A stretch of DNA of 64,000 bases from Nonomuraea sp. NEAU-A123 (GTDB taxonomy: Bacteria > Actinomycetota > Actinomycetes > Streptosporangiales > Streptosporangiaceae): assembly GCF_018603905.1 (NCBI RefSeq), contig NZ_JAHFZZ010000017.1, positions 171,820-235,819 of the forward strand. The letters are read 5' to 3'. Shown here piece after piece: positions 34,476 through 42,618 of the stretch. The notes beneath the pieces were generated by a model that was not told the origin of the DNA, ran no database searches, and saw only the letters and a list, made by a program, of their open reading frames with translations. Position 1 is the first letter of the stretch. Each line of letters starts with the position of its first letter. The translations under genes and the position numbers were made by a program.

Positions 34476-35765
34476 GTGGTCCAGGACCCAGCCGGTTTCG
34501 GCCGAGAACTGCGCCGGCGACGTCTGGCTGCAGGTCTGACGCTCACTGGCCTGTCCAAGCTGGTCCACTACAGCAAAGGCCAGCTCAGCAAGGTCGAACG
34601 AGGGTTGAAAGCGCCCAGCCGAGAGCTGGCGCGACTCTGTGACAACACGCTCGGCGCCGCTGGTGAGTTGGCGGCTCTGGTTCGCATACAGCCGACCTCC
34701 ACGGAGGCTACCGAAGCACGCAATGGAGAGGAGGTGTGGTTGATGGCGTTGTCCGGAGACGGACAGAGCTGGTTCCAGCCGTTGAGCAGACGGCAGGTGA
34801 TGACCATGGGTGTCGCGTCCGCCGCCGGGATGAGCATAGGCCGCCCGGACACATCCTTCCCCGCTGGAGGCACGACGCTTCTTGGCACGTCCCGTACCTT
34901 GTTCGACAACTACCGACAGCTCGGTCAGGTAGCCGGGCCTGGGGCTTTGCTGCCTGCGCTCATCGCGCAGACCCACTCGCTGCAGGAACTCTCCTCTGGT
35001 ACGGGACCTCGCACCCGTGGAGGACTACTGCAGTTGGCCTCTCGGTACGCCGAGTACGCCGGCTGGATGATGCAGGAGATCGGCAACGATCAGGGCGCCT
35101 TGTGGTGGACCCGCCACGCGGTGGACCTCGCGGCGGCGGGCGGGGACAGGGACCTGGCCGCGTATGGCCATGTCCGTCACGCCCTGGTCACTCTGTACCG
35201 AGACGATGCTGCGCAGACGATTGAGCTGGCGAGGCGGGCGCAGAAGCCGATGTTACCGCCTCGGATCCGAGGCCTGGCCGCACAACGCGAAGCGCAAGGC
35301 CACGCTCTCGCGGGTGACTACGACGCCTGCATGCGAAGCCTGGACCGGGCTCGCGTCCTGCTGACCGGGGTGAGGTCGCAACCGGATGGGCCGCCTGTGA
35401 TCGGCACCACCAATCTGCCCGATCCCGTGGGCATGATCACCGGTTGGTGCCTGTACGACCTCGGACGCCCGCGAGATGCGGCTGAGGTGATGGGCAAGCA
35501 GATGGCGCACGTGCCGCCGCACGCGTTACGGACGCGCGTCCGCTACGGGATGCGCCGGGCGCTCGCCCACGCCATGGCAGGTGAGATCGAACACGCCTGT
35601 GATCTGACCGGTCAACTCCTCGGCGCTGCCGCCACCGTGAGCTCGGCCACCATCGCACAGGACATGCGCGCGCTCGCGCGGACGCTCTCCCGTCATCCCA
35701 GGAACGTGGCGGTGCGACGGGTGGCGCCGGAACTCGGCACGGCTCTGCAATTCGTCAACTCCTAG
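34476..35765 (+). CDS. XRE regulator with C-terminal TPR-like domain
   Basis: A 429-residue protein with a GTG start after GGGGGAGG. The N-terminal helix-turn-helix is at about 8-62 (LTLTGLSKLVHYSKGQLSKVERG). The long helical domain resembles the TPR-like C-terminus of the actinomycete XRE family (AQREAQGHALAGDYDACMRSLDRA). It lies 22 bp upstream of the TIR gene, so it probably belongs to the same transcription unit or controls it. Confidence 0.85.
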   Translation: MVQDPAGFGRELRRRRLAAGLTLTGLSKLVHYSKGQLSKVERGLKAPSRELARLCDNTLGAAGELAALVRIQPTSTEATEARNGEEVWLMALSGDGQSWFQPLSRRQVMTMGVASAAGMSIGRPDTSFPAGGTTLLGTSRTLFDNYRQLGQVAGPGALLPALIAQTHSLQELSSGTGPRTRGGLLQLASRYAEYAGWMMQEIGNDQGALWWTRHAVDLAAAGGDRDLAAYGHVRHALVTLYRDDAAQTIELARRAQKPMLPPRIRGLAAQREAQGHALAGDYDACMRSLDRARVLLTGVRSQPDGPPVIGTTNLPDPVGMITGWCLYDLGRPRDAAEVMGKQMAHVPPHALRTRVRYGMRRALAHAMAGEIEHACDLTGQLLGAAATVSSATIAQDMRALARTLSRHPRNVAVRRVAPELGTALQFVNS

Positions 35766-35787
35766 ACCCAGGGATGGGGACCAGCCA

Positions 35788-36528
35788 GTGACGTACGAGG
35801 TGTTCATCAACTACCGCACGGGTGACGGTGAGAAGATCGCTGCTCTGCTCGAGCGGGATCTTTCGCACCGCTTCGGGGACGAATACATTTTCCGCGCGTC
35901 CAAGTCCATTCAGCCCGGCGCCGCGTACCCGGACCAACTGATCAGCGCGGTACGGCGCAGCGGCGTCGTGCTGGCCGTCATCGGGCCGAACTGGTCGAAG
36001 CGCCCCGAGCTGCATGACGAGGGCGACTGGGTACGCAAGGAGATCCTGGAGGCACTCACCTGCGGCATAGAGGTAATCCCCGTCCTCGACGACCGCAAGA
36101 CCGAGCGGTTGGACCCCGCCGACCTGCCGGCGCCGCTGAGGCGGCTCGCCGACGTCCAATCGGTTCGGCTGGACCTGCATGATTTGCAGTCGGGTCTCAC
36201 ACGAATCGGTGACATGCTCGCCGCGAAACTGCCCCGGCTCAAGGCCGCGGACCGGACCCCGCAGCGGGAGCCCGAGGCCGGCGACGTGCGCAATTCGATC
36301 GACGAGGCGCGCGGGAACATCATCCAGGCCCGAGACTTCACCGGAGACGCTGGCACCGTCTTCAAAGGCAATCAGGGGCTGCTCCATACCGGATCGGGTG
36401 ACATCAACCAGCACTCCCCGCGCATCTCGGGGATGGGGGCGACGTATATCGCCGGCGCCAATCAGGGTGGGATCCAGCACGACTTCGGTGGCACGCGCGA
36501 CAAAGAGGAGGAGGACGACGACCGGTGA
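35788..36528 (+). CDS. TIR-domain protein with a Gly-rich interaction tail
   Basis: A 246-residue protein. The TIR domain (1 to about 135) has strand A (YEVFINYRTGD), the BB-loop region (IFRASKSIQPG), strand D (GVVLAVIGPNW) and the putative NADase glutamate E85 in DWVRKEI. The tail (about 165-246) contains IIQARDFTGDAGTVF and HTGSGDINQ, short motifs typical of actinobacterial conflict-system adaptors. The second is repeated at the N-terminus of the next gene, with which it overlaps (GTGA). Predicted role: NAD-consuming effector. Confidence 0.87.
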   Translation: MTYEVFINYRTGDGEKIAALLERDLSHRFGDEYIFRASKSIQPGAAYPDQLISAVRRSGVVLAVIGPNWSKRPELHDEGDWVRKEILEALTCGIEVIPVLDDRKTERLDPADLPAPLRRLADVQSVRLDLHDLQSGLTRIGDMLAAKLPRLKAADRTPQREPEAGDVRNSIDEARGNIIQARDFTGDAGTVFKGNQGLLHTGSGDINQHSPRISGMGATYIAGANQGGIQHDFGGTRDKEEEDDDR

Positions 36529-38441
36529 CCGGGCCGATACACACGGGGAGCGGGGACCTCAACTACTACGCCGTCATGGCAGCGACGGCGGCGCGGAGCC
36601 CGGACCCGCGGTTCACCTTCATCGAGGAACTGGACTGGTTCTGGCGGCGCTTTGTCCATCCTCCCGGCTACGGCAAGGCGAGCGATCTCCTCGAGACCCA
36701 CCGGACGGTGTTGCTGAGTGGTGAGGCGGGCAGCGGCAGGGTCGCGACGGCCAAGGCTCTTCTGCGCGGGCTGTCCACGGGAGACGAGCTCTTTCACGAG
36801 CTGACCTGGGAATGGGACAAGGAGATCGGGAGATACCGGCTGGAGCCAGCCGCCGTCGGTGACGACGACCGCGTATGGCTGAACCTGGCGCAGGCTGACG
36901 AACGGGTCTGGCGCGCGTTCCAGGAAGAGCTGTCCTCCGTACGCAAGATGATCGTCGGGCATTCGGCCCTTCTCGTGGTCGTTTTGCCGAGCAAGGGCGG
37001 TGAAGGGCTCTGGCCAGAGTTCACTCGGTTCCACGCCGCGATCGGACGGCCGGTCGCGCACGAGGTTCTCCGACGCTACCTGCGGCTGGCGGGTGTACCC
37101 GGCGCTGCGACCGGTCCGCTGCCGGGGTTTCTGCGTACCAACCGGCCGCTTCGGGACGTCGCACGGTTCGCTTATCTCGTCGACCTGGCACATCAGAAGA
37201 ACCCCGGGAATGATTATGCCGCCTGGTACAAGGCCGCGGAAACGGCCTACACCGGACACGGTGCCGAGGTAGCTGAAAGGATCGCCAAGCTGCGCCTCGG
37301 CCCTCAACGTGCTCTGTTTCTCGCTGCGGCCATGCTCCAGGACGCCCACGTCGACCACGTCTACAACGCCGCCATGACGCTGCTTTCGACTGTCTCGTAC
37401 GCTGATGAATGTCACTCTTTGGAGCGTTCCGATCTCGTGGAGAGCTTGAAAGGCATTGGCGCGGAACTCGATGACCGAGGTCACGTGCGGTTCGAGGAGC
37501 TGGGGTACGACGCCGCGGTCCGCGCGCACTTCTGGCACCACATGCCGGGGCTGCGGGACGGCATCCGGCAGTGGGTCGGGAAGATGATCGATCGCACCGA
37601 CCTGCCCGACAAGGACCGCGACCTCCTTGTCACGCGCTTCGCCGGCCAATGCCTGCACCCGAGATACCGGCACGTTCTGGTCGACGCGGTGGCCGAGTGG
37701 ACCAAGGGACCGATGACCTACCGTCGGCAGATGGCCGCCCACAAGGCTTTGCAGCGCGCGCTCAACACCGAGGAACACGGCGGTTTCTTCCGCAAGCAGA
37801 TCTACAACTGGGCGACCGACGACCACCTCTCCGAGGCGTTGTCCCAGGTCGTCATCGTGATGTGCGCCAAGGTCATCGCCCTCAGCCATCCCGACCAGGC
37901 CATAGTGCGGCTCCATCACCGCGCCAGGAGGGAAAATCGGACGTCGGACGCCCGTACCGCGCTGCTGGAGCTGGTTTCCGGCGACCCGTGGTTCAGGCGG
38001 CAGTTGCTCCTCCGGCTCACCCAGTCGCTTGAAGGTAACCGGAAGGAGTACGAAAAAGACCCCGATCTCTTCCTGGACCTCGCCGACCCCGCGGCGTTCA
38101 CCGCTCCCGGGCACCACGGCCGGCCCCTCGCTGCGAATGCGGAGGTTCGCACCATGCTGACCGACGGGTGGAGGCGCGTCTTCCACGAGCGCGACGAGAC
38201 CATCTGGCAGGCGCGTATGCGGCAGTGGCTCGCCGTGGCTCATCACGACGATCGTCACCGCGACGTACTCGTCGACGTGCTCGTCTCCGGCGGCGAGCAG
38301 CGTAGCGCGATCCTGGGTCGCCTCTACACCGAAGCGCGGGCCGTGTCCCGATCTGCGGAGAACGGGGCTGACCACTCCGCCGCCTTCCTCGATGTCGTCC
38401 TGCGCAAGATTTCCACCAGTCAAGGCATCCAGATCCCCTGA
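36525..38441 (+). CDS. STAND-type NTPase with an unusual Walker A
   Basis: A 638-residue protein with a GTG start overlapping the TIR stop. The N-terminus GPIHTGSGDLNYY matches the TIR tail motif. The NTPase part (about 60-320) has GEAGSGRVATAKALL, where Arg replaces the Walker A Lys and Val the Ser/Thr, and a long helical C-terminal sensor region. The architecture (short interaction motif, NTPase, helical superstructure) fits an iSTAND-like sensor controlling the TIR effector; ATP hydrolysis is uncertain. Confidence 0.72.
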   Translation: MTGPIHTGSGDLNYYAVMAATAARSPDPRFTFIEELDWFWRRFVHPPGYGKASDLLETHRTVLLSGEAGSGRVATAKALLRGLSTGDELFHELTWEWDKEIGRYRLEPAAVGDDDRVWLNLAQADERVWRAFQEELSSVRKMIVGHSALLVVVLPSKGGEGLWPEFTRFHAAIGRPVAHEVLRRYLRLAGVPGAATGPLPGFLRTNRPLRDVARFAYLVDLAHQKNPGNDYAAWYKAAETAYTGHGAEVAERIAKLRLGPQRALFLAAAMLQDAHVDHVYNAAMTLLSTVSYADECHSLERSDLVESLKGIGAELDDRGHVRFEELGYDAAVRAHFWHHMPGLRDGIRQWVGKMIDRTDLPDKDRDLLVTRFAGQCLHPRYRHVLVDAVAEWTKGPMTYRRQMAAHKALQRALNTEEHGGFFRKQIYNWATDDHLSEALSQVVIVMCAKVIALSHPDQAIVRLHHRARRENRTSDARTALLELVSGDPWFRRQLLLRLTQSLEGNRKEYEKDPDLFLDLADPAAFTAPGHHGRPLAANAEVRTMLTDGWRRVFHERDETIWQARMRQWLAVAHHDDRHRDVLVDVLVSGGEQRSAILGRLYTEARAVSRSAENGADHSAAFLDVVLRKISTSQGIQIP

Positions 38442-38461
38442 TCAACGCTGTGGAGGGCACC

Positions 38462-39502
38462 ATGAGCTCGGGCCGCAACACGGTCATGATCTATCTCTGC
38501 GTCATCGGCGGAGTACTGCTGGCCGGCCTCGTCGCCTTCGCTCCCTGGGAAATATGGCTTTCAGCTGTCGCGTTGGCGCTCGTGGTCGCGGTGGGCTCGC
38601 TCTACAGGTTCGTCATGGCCAGGCGTCGGACGACAGCCCCGATAGAGCCTTCGAGCCTCTACGTGCCTCCGCCGCCGCCTCCGGTCGAGCCCCGAGAACA
38701 GCGGGTTGACCAGGTCCCGTTGCCCAGCCAGGAGGACGACTACGATTTCCTTTTCTCCGCGGTCGTCCTTTGGACGCCCGTCGATCGGCTTTGGGACGAC
38801 AAGCGGGTCAATCTCGCAGCGTTGGCCATGGACGCGATCCTCAAGCGCGCGCGGGAGATCACCGAGCACCGCGAGCCGGGCAGGGCCTCGCTTGTCGCGC
38901 ACGAGCTCGGCGGAATTCTAGGCACGATGCAGAAGGACCCCACCGGCCATGTCCAAGCCATGGCCGAGTCTGTACAGGTCACCCTCTCTGCACAAGATCA
39001 GGAACGGCTCGACAAGCTGGCCGAGGTGCGCAAGGACCGGGTGGTCTGGGAACACGACCGCAAGTACGAGCAGAGCAAGCGGGAGTACCTCGAAGAAGAC
39101 GTACTCAAGGACACCGGGAGCGCCGTCGTGTGGTGGCTCGTCAAAAATGACGACCAGGTGGAGAAGACGGTGAACGACATCGGCCTGCTCTCCACGCTGG
39201 CTTCCGCGGCCAATAACAGGAAACTGCCGGACGCAACCAGCTACGAGTTCAGCGCTATGCCATCGGTGAATGGAGCGTCGCCGGTGGATGACCTGGCAGC
39301 GTTCTTGCACGCCCTCGATCTAGAGGGGCAGAGAGATCTCTTCGTGCACCAGATAGCCCTGCTGGTGCACAACTACGGCCGACCAGATGTTGCCGAGGAG
39401 ATCGTACGCCGATTCGACCTGGCCGAACCGAGCGCTCCCCCCGACAGCGACGCGCGTAACGACCCAGACGTTGATGGACAGAATCCGTGGAACGATCAGT
39501 AA
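38462..39502 (+). CDS. Two-helix membrane protein of the TIR/STAND cluster
   Basis: 346 residues. The ATG at 38462 has GGAGGG 4 nt upstream, preferred over a GTG at 38450. Two adjacent membrane helices (MIYLCVIGGVLLAGLVAF and IWLSAVALALVVAVGSLYR) are followed by a Pro-rich linker (VPPPPPPVEP) and a soluble helical domain with a coiled-coil-like stretch near residues 185-225. No enzyme motif is seen. It could anchor the complex at the membrane or be a membrane effector. Confidence 0.7.
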   Translation: MSSGRNTVMIYLCVIGGVLLAGLVAFAPWEIWLSAVALALVVAVGSLYRFVMARRRTTAPIEPSSLYVPPPPPPVEPREQRVDQVPLPSQEDDYDFLFSAVVLWTPVDRLWDDKRVNLAALAMDAILKRAREITEHREPGRASLVAHELGGILGTMQKDPTGHVQAMAESVQVTLSAQDQERLDKLAEVRKDRVVWEHDRKYEQSKREYLEEDVLKDTGSAVVWWLVKNDDQVEKTVNDIGLLSTLASAANNRKLPDATSYEFSAMPSVNGASPVDDLAAFLHALDLEGQRDLFVHQIALLVHNYGRPDVAEEIVRRFDLAEPSAPPDSDARNDPDVDGQNPWNDQ

Positions 39503-39512
39503 GGAGGAGATC

Positions 39513-39920
39513 ATGGAAGCTGAACTGATGGCGCTGGCGGTTTCCGGCGCATCGACTCTGATCACATTGATGATCTCCGACGCCTGGGCCCAGACGAAAG
39601 ACAGGCTCGCTGCCGTGCTTGGGAGGGCTGGTGACGAGGAGGACGTGCTGCGGGAGCTGGAAGCTTCCCGGGCCGTCCTTGTGAACGCCCTTTCAGGGGG
39701 AGACGGCGCGGGGGCGGCGGTGGTCGAAGGCGAGTGGCGGGCTCGCCTGCTGCGGCTTCTCCAGTCGGACTCGAGCTGGGTCGGTGAGTTGCAGAAGCTT
39801 TCGGCCGCGCCTGGCGGCACGGTGTACAACCACATCACTGGGCGGGTCCAAGCTGGATTGCTTATCCAAGCCGGACGGATCGAGAGGTCTACCTTCCACA
39901 CGCCGGATGAGACGACCTGA
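39513..39920 (+). CDS. Small adaptor with a C-terminal Gly-rich repeat motif
   Basis: A 135-residue protein; AAGGAGGAG precedes the ATG. A hydrophobic/amphipathic N-terminal helix (LMALAVSGASTLITLMIS) precedes a helical region, then a C-terminal block TVYNHITGRVQAGLLIQAG of the V-N-I-G-V-IQAG type, a short motif that recurs in bacterial conflict proteins and parallels IIQARDFTG in the TIR protein. It is the last gene of the cluster, 10 bp after the membrane-protein gene. Confidence 0.68.
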   Translation: MEAELMALAVSGASTLITLMISDAWAQTKDRLAAVLGRAGDEEDVLRELEASRAVLVNALSGGDGAGAAVVEGEWRARLLRLLQSDSSWVGELQKLSAAPGGTVYNHITGRVQAGLLIQAGRIERSTFHTPDETT

Positions 39921-40334
39921 AGAAGGTTTAGCCGGTTGTGGGCGTCACAACACCTGGTGCAACAAGCGCCGTGAGCGGTGAAACATCCCAAGATCACTCC
40001 GCCCATATCCGGAAACATGGTCCTACGGCTGCACACGGGCGCCCTCGACGGCCTACCGAGGATCTGACAAGCGAAAAATCGCCAACCGGGGACCGCGTTC
40101 GGCGGACCATCGCTTCGGCGCTGCGGCAGGCCTGGTAGGCCCAGACCTTGCGCATCAGCAGATGGCTCCAGATTGATGTGGGCCGTCAGTTGCTGGCACT
40201 GATCGACCGGGCGGCGACGAGTGGGCGATACACCGCACGGCCATCCGAACTGCCCTCGATGATGTCAGAGCACAGACTTAGACGATTGCCAGCCGGGTCA
40301 AGCGCGATGAGGAGCAGTAGGCCGTCAGGGCAAT
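39921..40334. other. Intergenic region between the TIR/STAND and Kiwa-like loci
   Basis: About 410 bp between convergent units. Open frames are Arg/Ala-rich and match nothing. GC falls towards the Kiwa-like genes. Confidence 0.45.
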
Positions 40335-41363
40335 CTACTGACTGGACGTTGGCTGCCAGCGCGAGTACCTATCCGCCCGGCGCGGCTCCCCCGTCCAGTC
40401 GTCCTTGAAGAACCGACCATCGAGGACATCAAGGAACAAGCCTGCTTGGTCTTCCTGGAAGTGAAGTCTTCCCTCACCATCGAGTAGAGAGCTGATGTCG
40501 ATCGAATGGAGATCGAGAACATTGCCTAGCCGGTCGAGGTCCAGTTTGATCTCTGATAGGCGCTCCTGCAATCGATAGAGCCTTGCGGCGAACGATACTC
40601 GCCTCTTCGAAGCTGCGAGCAATGCCGCCTTGGCATCACCGGTGATGCCGATACTTTCCTCTTCGAGTACCTTGCTGATGGATTCCACGTACTTCGGAAC
40701 GTCTTGCAGAACGATGTGTACGTCTGTGAAAAGAGTTCTGAGGTGCTGTCCGCTGAACGCGACTAGTTGATCCGAGGTGAGGATTATGTCCACATGCTCG
40801 TCAATAACCATGGCCGGATCCTCGATCCGCTTCAAGCTATCGCCGAAGCCGAACCATTTCAGGCCAGGCTTGAATACTGAGCGTGGGTTCGTCTTGCGGA
40901 TGAAGTGAACCCATGCGTCGTCTGCCTGCTGCCAAGCTACTGAGTAGAAGATGGCCGGAGCGAACTCCGGGAGCCCGTAAGGACCTAGTACATCCAGGAT
41001 TCCGACATCTCGAAGTGTGCGGACGAGAGCAGCAGTGCGATCTTCATTGTGGTCCTCTTCAGGTAGATCACTCTTCTTGCGCTTCGACGGTTTCTCGGGC
41101 TGCTCGGGTATCTCGTCGAGGTCAAGCAGGAAGTACTCCTCCCCCCGTTCGAGTTCTGCGTTTGGCTCGTAGGGGCGCGGGCTACTTGCCCGAACTCGCT
41201 CCAAGGCGTTAAGGGACAGCTCCCAGAGGGGCTCGTGTAGGGCCTCGTGGATTATGATCTTCTTGGCCTCCATGTCGCGCCGCCCTTTGCGTCGACCGAG
41301 TACCAGGTAGGGAGTGCCATCGAGAGTGATGTCGCCAAGCGCTCTTGGTCCATCGGGGGTCAT
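40335..41363 (-). CDS. kwaB: KwaB-like protein (DUF4868), Kiwa defence system
   Basis: A 342-residue protein. The C-terminal two thirds follow the DUF4868 pattern: AMVIDEHVDIILTSDQLVAFS, FHIVLQDV-like VHIVLQDVPKYVESI, a charged helical stretch, and a terminal block GRFFKDDWTG. Its ATG overlaps the upstream KwaA-like stop (ATGA). In characterised Kiwa, KwaB is the DNA-binding partner of a membrane sensor, and the pair protects against phage. GC is lower than that of the surroundings. Assignment is from remembered family features. Confidence 0.74.
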   Translation of the reverse strand: MTPDGPRALGDITLDGTPYLVLGRRKGRRDMEAKKIIIHEALHEPLWELSLNALERVRASSPRPYEPNAELERGEEYFLLDLDEIPEQPEKPSKRKKSDLPEEDHNEDRTAALVRTLRDVGILDVLGPYGLPEFAPAIFYSVAWQQADDAWVHFIRKTNPRSVFKPGLKWFGFGDSLKRIEDPAMVIDEHVDIILTSDQLVAFSGQHLRTLFTDVHIVLQDVPKYVESISKVLEEESIGITGDAKAALLAASKRRVSFAARLYRLQERLSEIKLDLDRLGNVLDLHSIDISSLLDGEGRLHFQEDQAGLFLDVLDGRFFKDDWTGEPRRADRYSRWQPTSSQ

Positions 41364-41905
41364 TGCTCAATGGTGCCATATGTTGCGACAGTCACGTGCA
41401 CTCCTAGCGCCACTGCGACATGTACACTTTCTCCGAGTTTGACTGGTTTGCGTGATACAAGCAGCGTGTCTCGTCCGTTGAGGGCAACACGCGAGACGCG
41501 CCAGCCGAGAACGTAGAGCGTAGGATTAACGACTCCAAGATTCGATTTGAGGAAGATCACAAAGGCAGTAGCGAAGTATAGGAAGTATGCGATCCCGTCG
41601 CCCCAGCCGTTAGGTAGCTCTGTAAGGAAGGGAAGAAGGTAGGTCGCAAGGTAGCCTGAGACTGCATTGCCCTGATCTTCGACGCTGGTAATCTTCATGC
41701 GCGCGCTCGATCGCTTTTGGCTGGTGCGTACCATGCGCCATCCATCAACTGCGCCCACTATGGCCAGGATGGAAAGCGAAATGGTCCACAACCAGTTCGG
41801 TGCACTCCGGGCCGCGAAGATCCCGATGAGTGGAACATAGGAGACGATGAATAGGCGTGTCTTGGTTCCCCAGAGTCCCTGCCCGTCCGGCCCCTCGATC
41901 ACCAT
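41360..41905 (-). CDS. kwaA: KwaA-like four-helix membrane protein, Kiwa defence system
   Basis: A 181-residue protein with four hydrophobic segments (about 18-35, 37-57, 84-95, 102-122), including YLLPFLTELPNGW and IAYFLYFATAFVIFLKS followed by VNPTLYVLGW. This layout and the VNP-L-LG motif fit KwaA. It overlaps kwaB by 4 nt and would form the membrane part of the two-gene Kiwa system. Confidence 0.66.
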   Translation of the reverse strand: MVIEGPDGQGLWGTKTRLFIVSYVPLIGIFAARSAPNWLWTISLSILAIVGAVDGWRMVRTSQKRSSARMKITSVEDQGNAVSGYLATYLLPFLTELPNGWGDGIAYFLYFATAFVIFLKSNLGVVNPTLYVLGWRVSRVALNGRDTLLVSRKPVKLGESVHVAVALGVHVTVATYGTIEQ

Positions 41906-42321
41906 GCACTCACATTAGAACGCGCGTACGACATTTTCGGGGCTCTATGGAACGGTAACGAGGAGGATCTACGCAGTAAGCACTCATCAAAATGCCCGCT
42001 AGGCGTGGTGGGCGAGGGACCCGACGTTGCTGCTGCAAGGCGCGGCCTGTAAGGGACCTGGGGGCGGGGAGAGATGTCGCCGTCGGCAGGAGGTGGCTCA
42101 GGCGAAGACAGCCCGGGCTCGGGCGACTGGGTCTTCGGCGAGGAGGTCGTCCTGGAGTGCTTCGCAGGAACGGACATGCGCCACCTCTCGTGAGGACTCG
42201 CACGTGGCTCGCTAGGTGTCACGTCTGGTCGGCAAGAGTGTGGCATGTCCGTGGTCGTGCGCACGTATCTGGCACAACCACTCGCCAACGATCACCCATG
42301 GCCGGACACCACCGGACACAT
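41906..42321. other. Intergenic stretch between the Kiwa-like pair and the tRNA scar
   Basis: About 415 bp. It holds the kwaA promoter region on the - strand. Other open frames are Pro/Arg-rich shadows without family features. Confidence 0.45.
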
Positions 42322-42358
42322 CAAAAAGCCCTTGACCGACGTTCTGCTGGTCAAGGGC
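42322..42358 (-). terminator. Rho-independent terminator of a tRNA unit
   Basis: On the - strand GCCCTTGACC pairs with GGTCAAGGGC (10 bp, 11-nt loop) and is followed by a run of five T. It lies 20 nt after the tRNA 3' end at 42379, as expected for the natural terminator of a tRNA gene. Confidence 0.8.
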
Positions 42359-42378
42359 GCTTTGCTGCTGGTCGAACC

Positions 42379-42403
42379 TGGTGCCTCGGCAGGATTCGAA
42401 CCT
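42379..42403 (-). other. tRNA 3' end without tRNA body: candidate attachment-site scar
   Basis: On the - strand AGGTTCGAATCC (T-arm half and loop) continues into TGCCGAGGCACCA, a tRNA acceptor end with CCA. The preceding 60 nt contain no D-arm or anticodon stem, and the outer T-stem pairs fail. This is what remains at the far end of an element that integrated into a tRNA gene. Confidence 0.65.
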
Positions 42404-42618
42404 AATGACTGTGTAGGACCCCGAGTTCTCCGGTCGCCAGGATCGTTGCATGAGCCAGTCGCAGGAAGTACTGCTTGTGTCTATGGGGGCCGCTGAGCCC
42501 CGCGGCCCCGTCGATTTCGGCGCGCAGCAACACGGTGTGCTGGTCTCGCGGAGCCGGCTTTCAAATCTCAGCCTTCCTCCCGCCGCCCGAACCGGGTGTG
42601 GTGCAGCACAATCCAGGC

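Noticed and set aside
36462..38423. Long - strand frame (653 codons)
   Set aside because: Antisense to the STAND NTPase gene, which has coupling, motifs and a start overlapping its neighbour.
42379..42460. A complete tRNA gene on the - strand
   Set aside because: Only the T-loop and acceptor 3' end fit; there is no D-arm, no anticodon stem, and the outer T-stem pairs fail.
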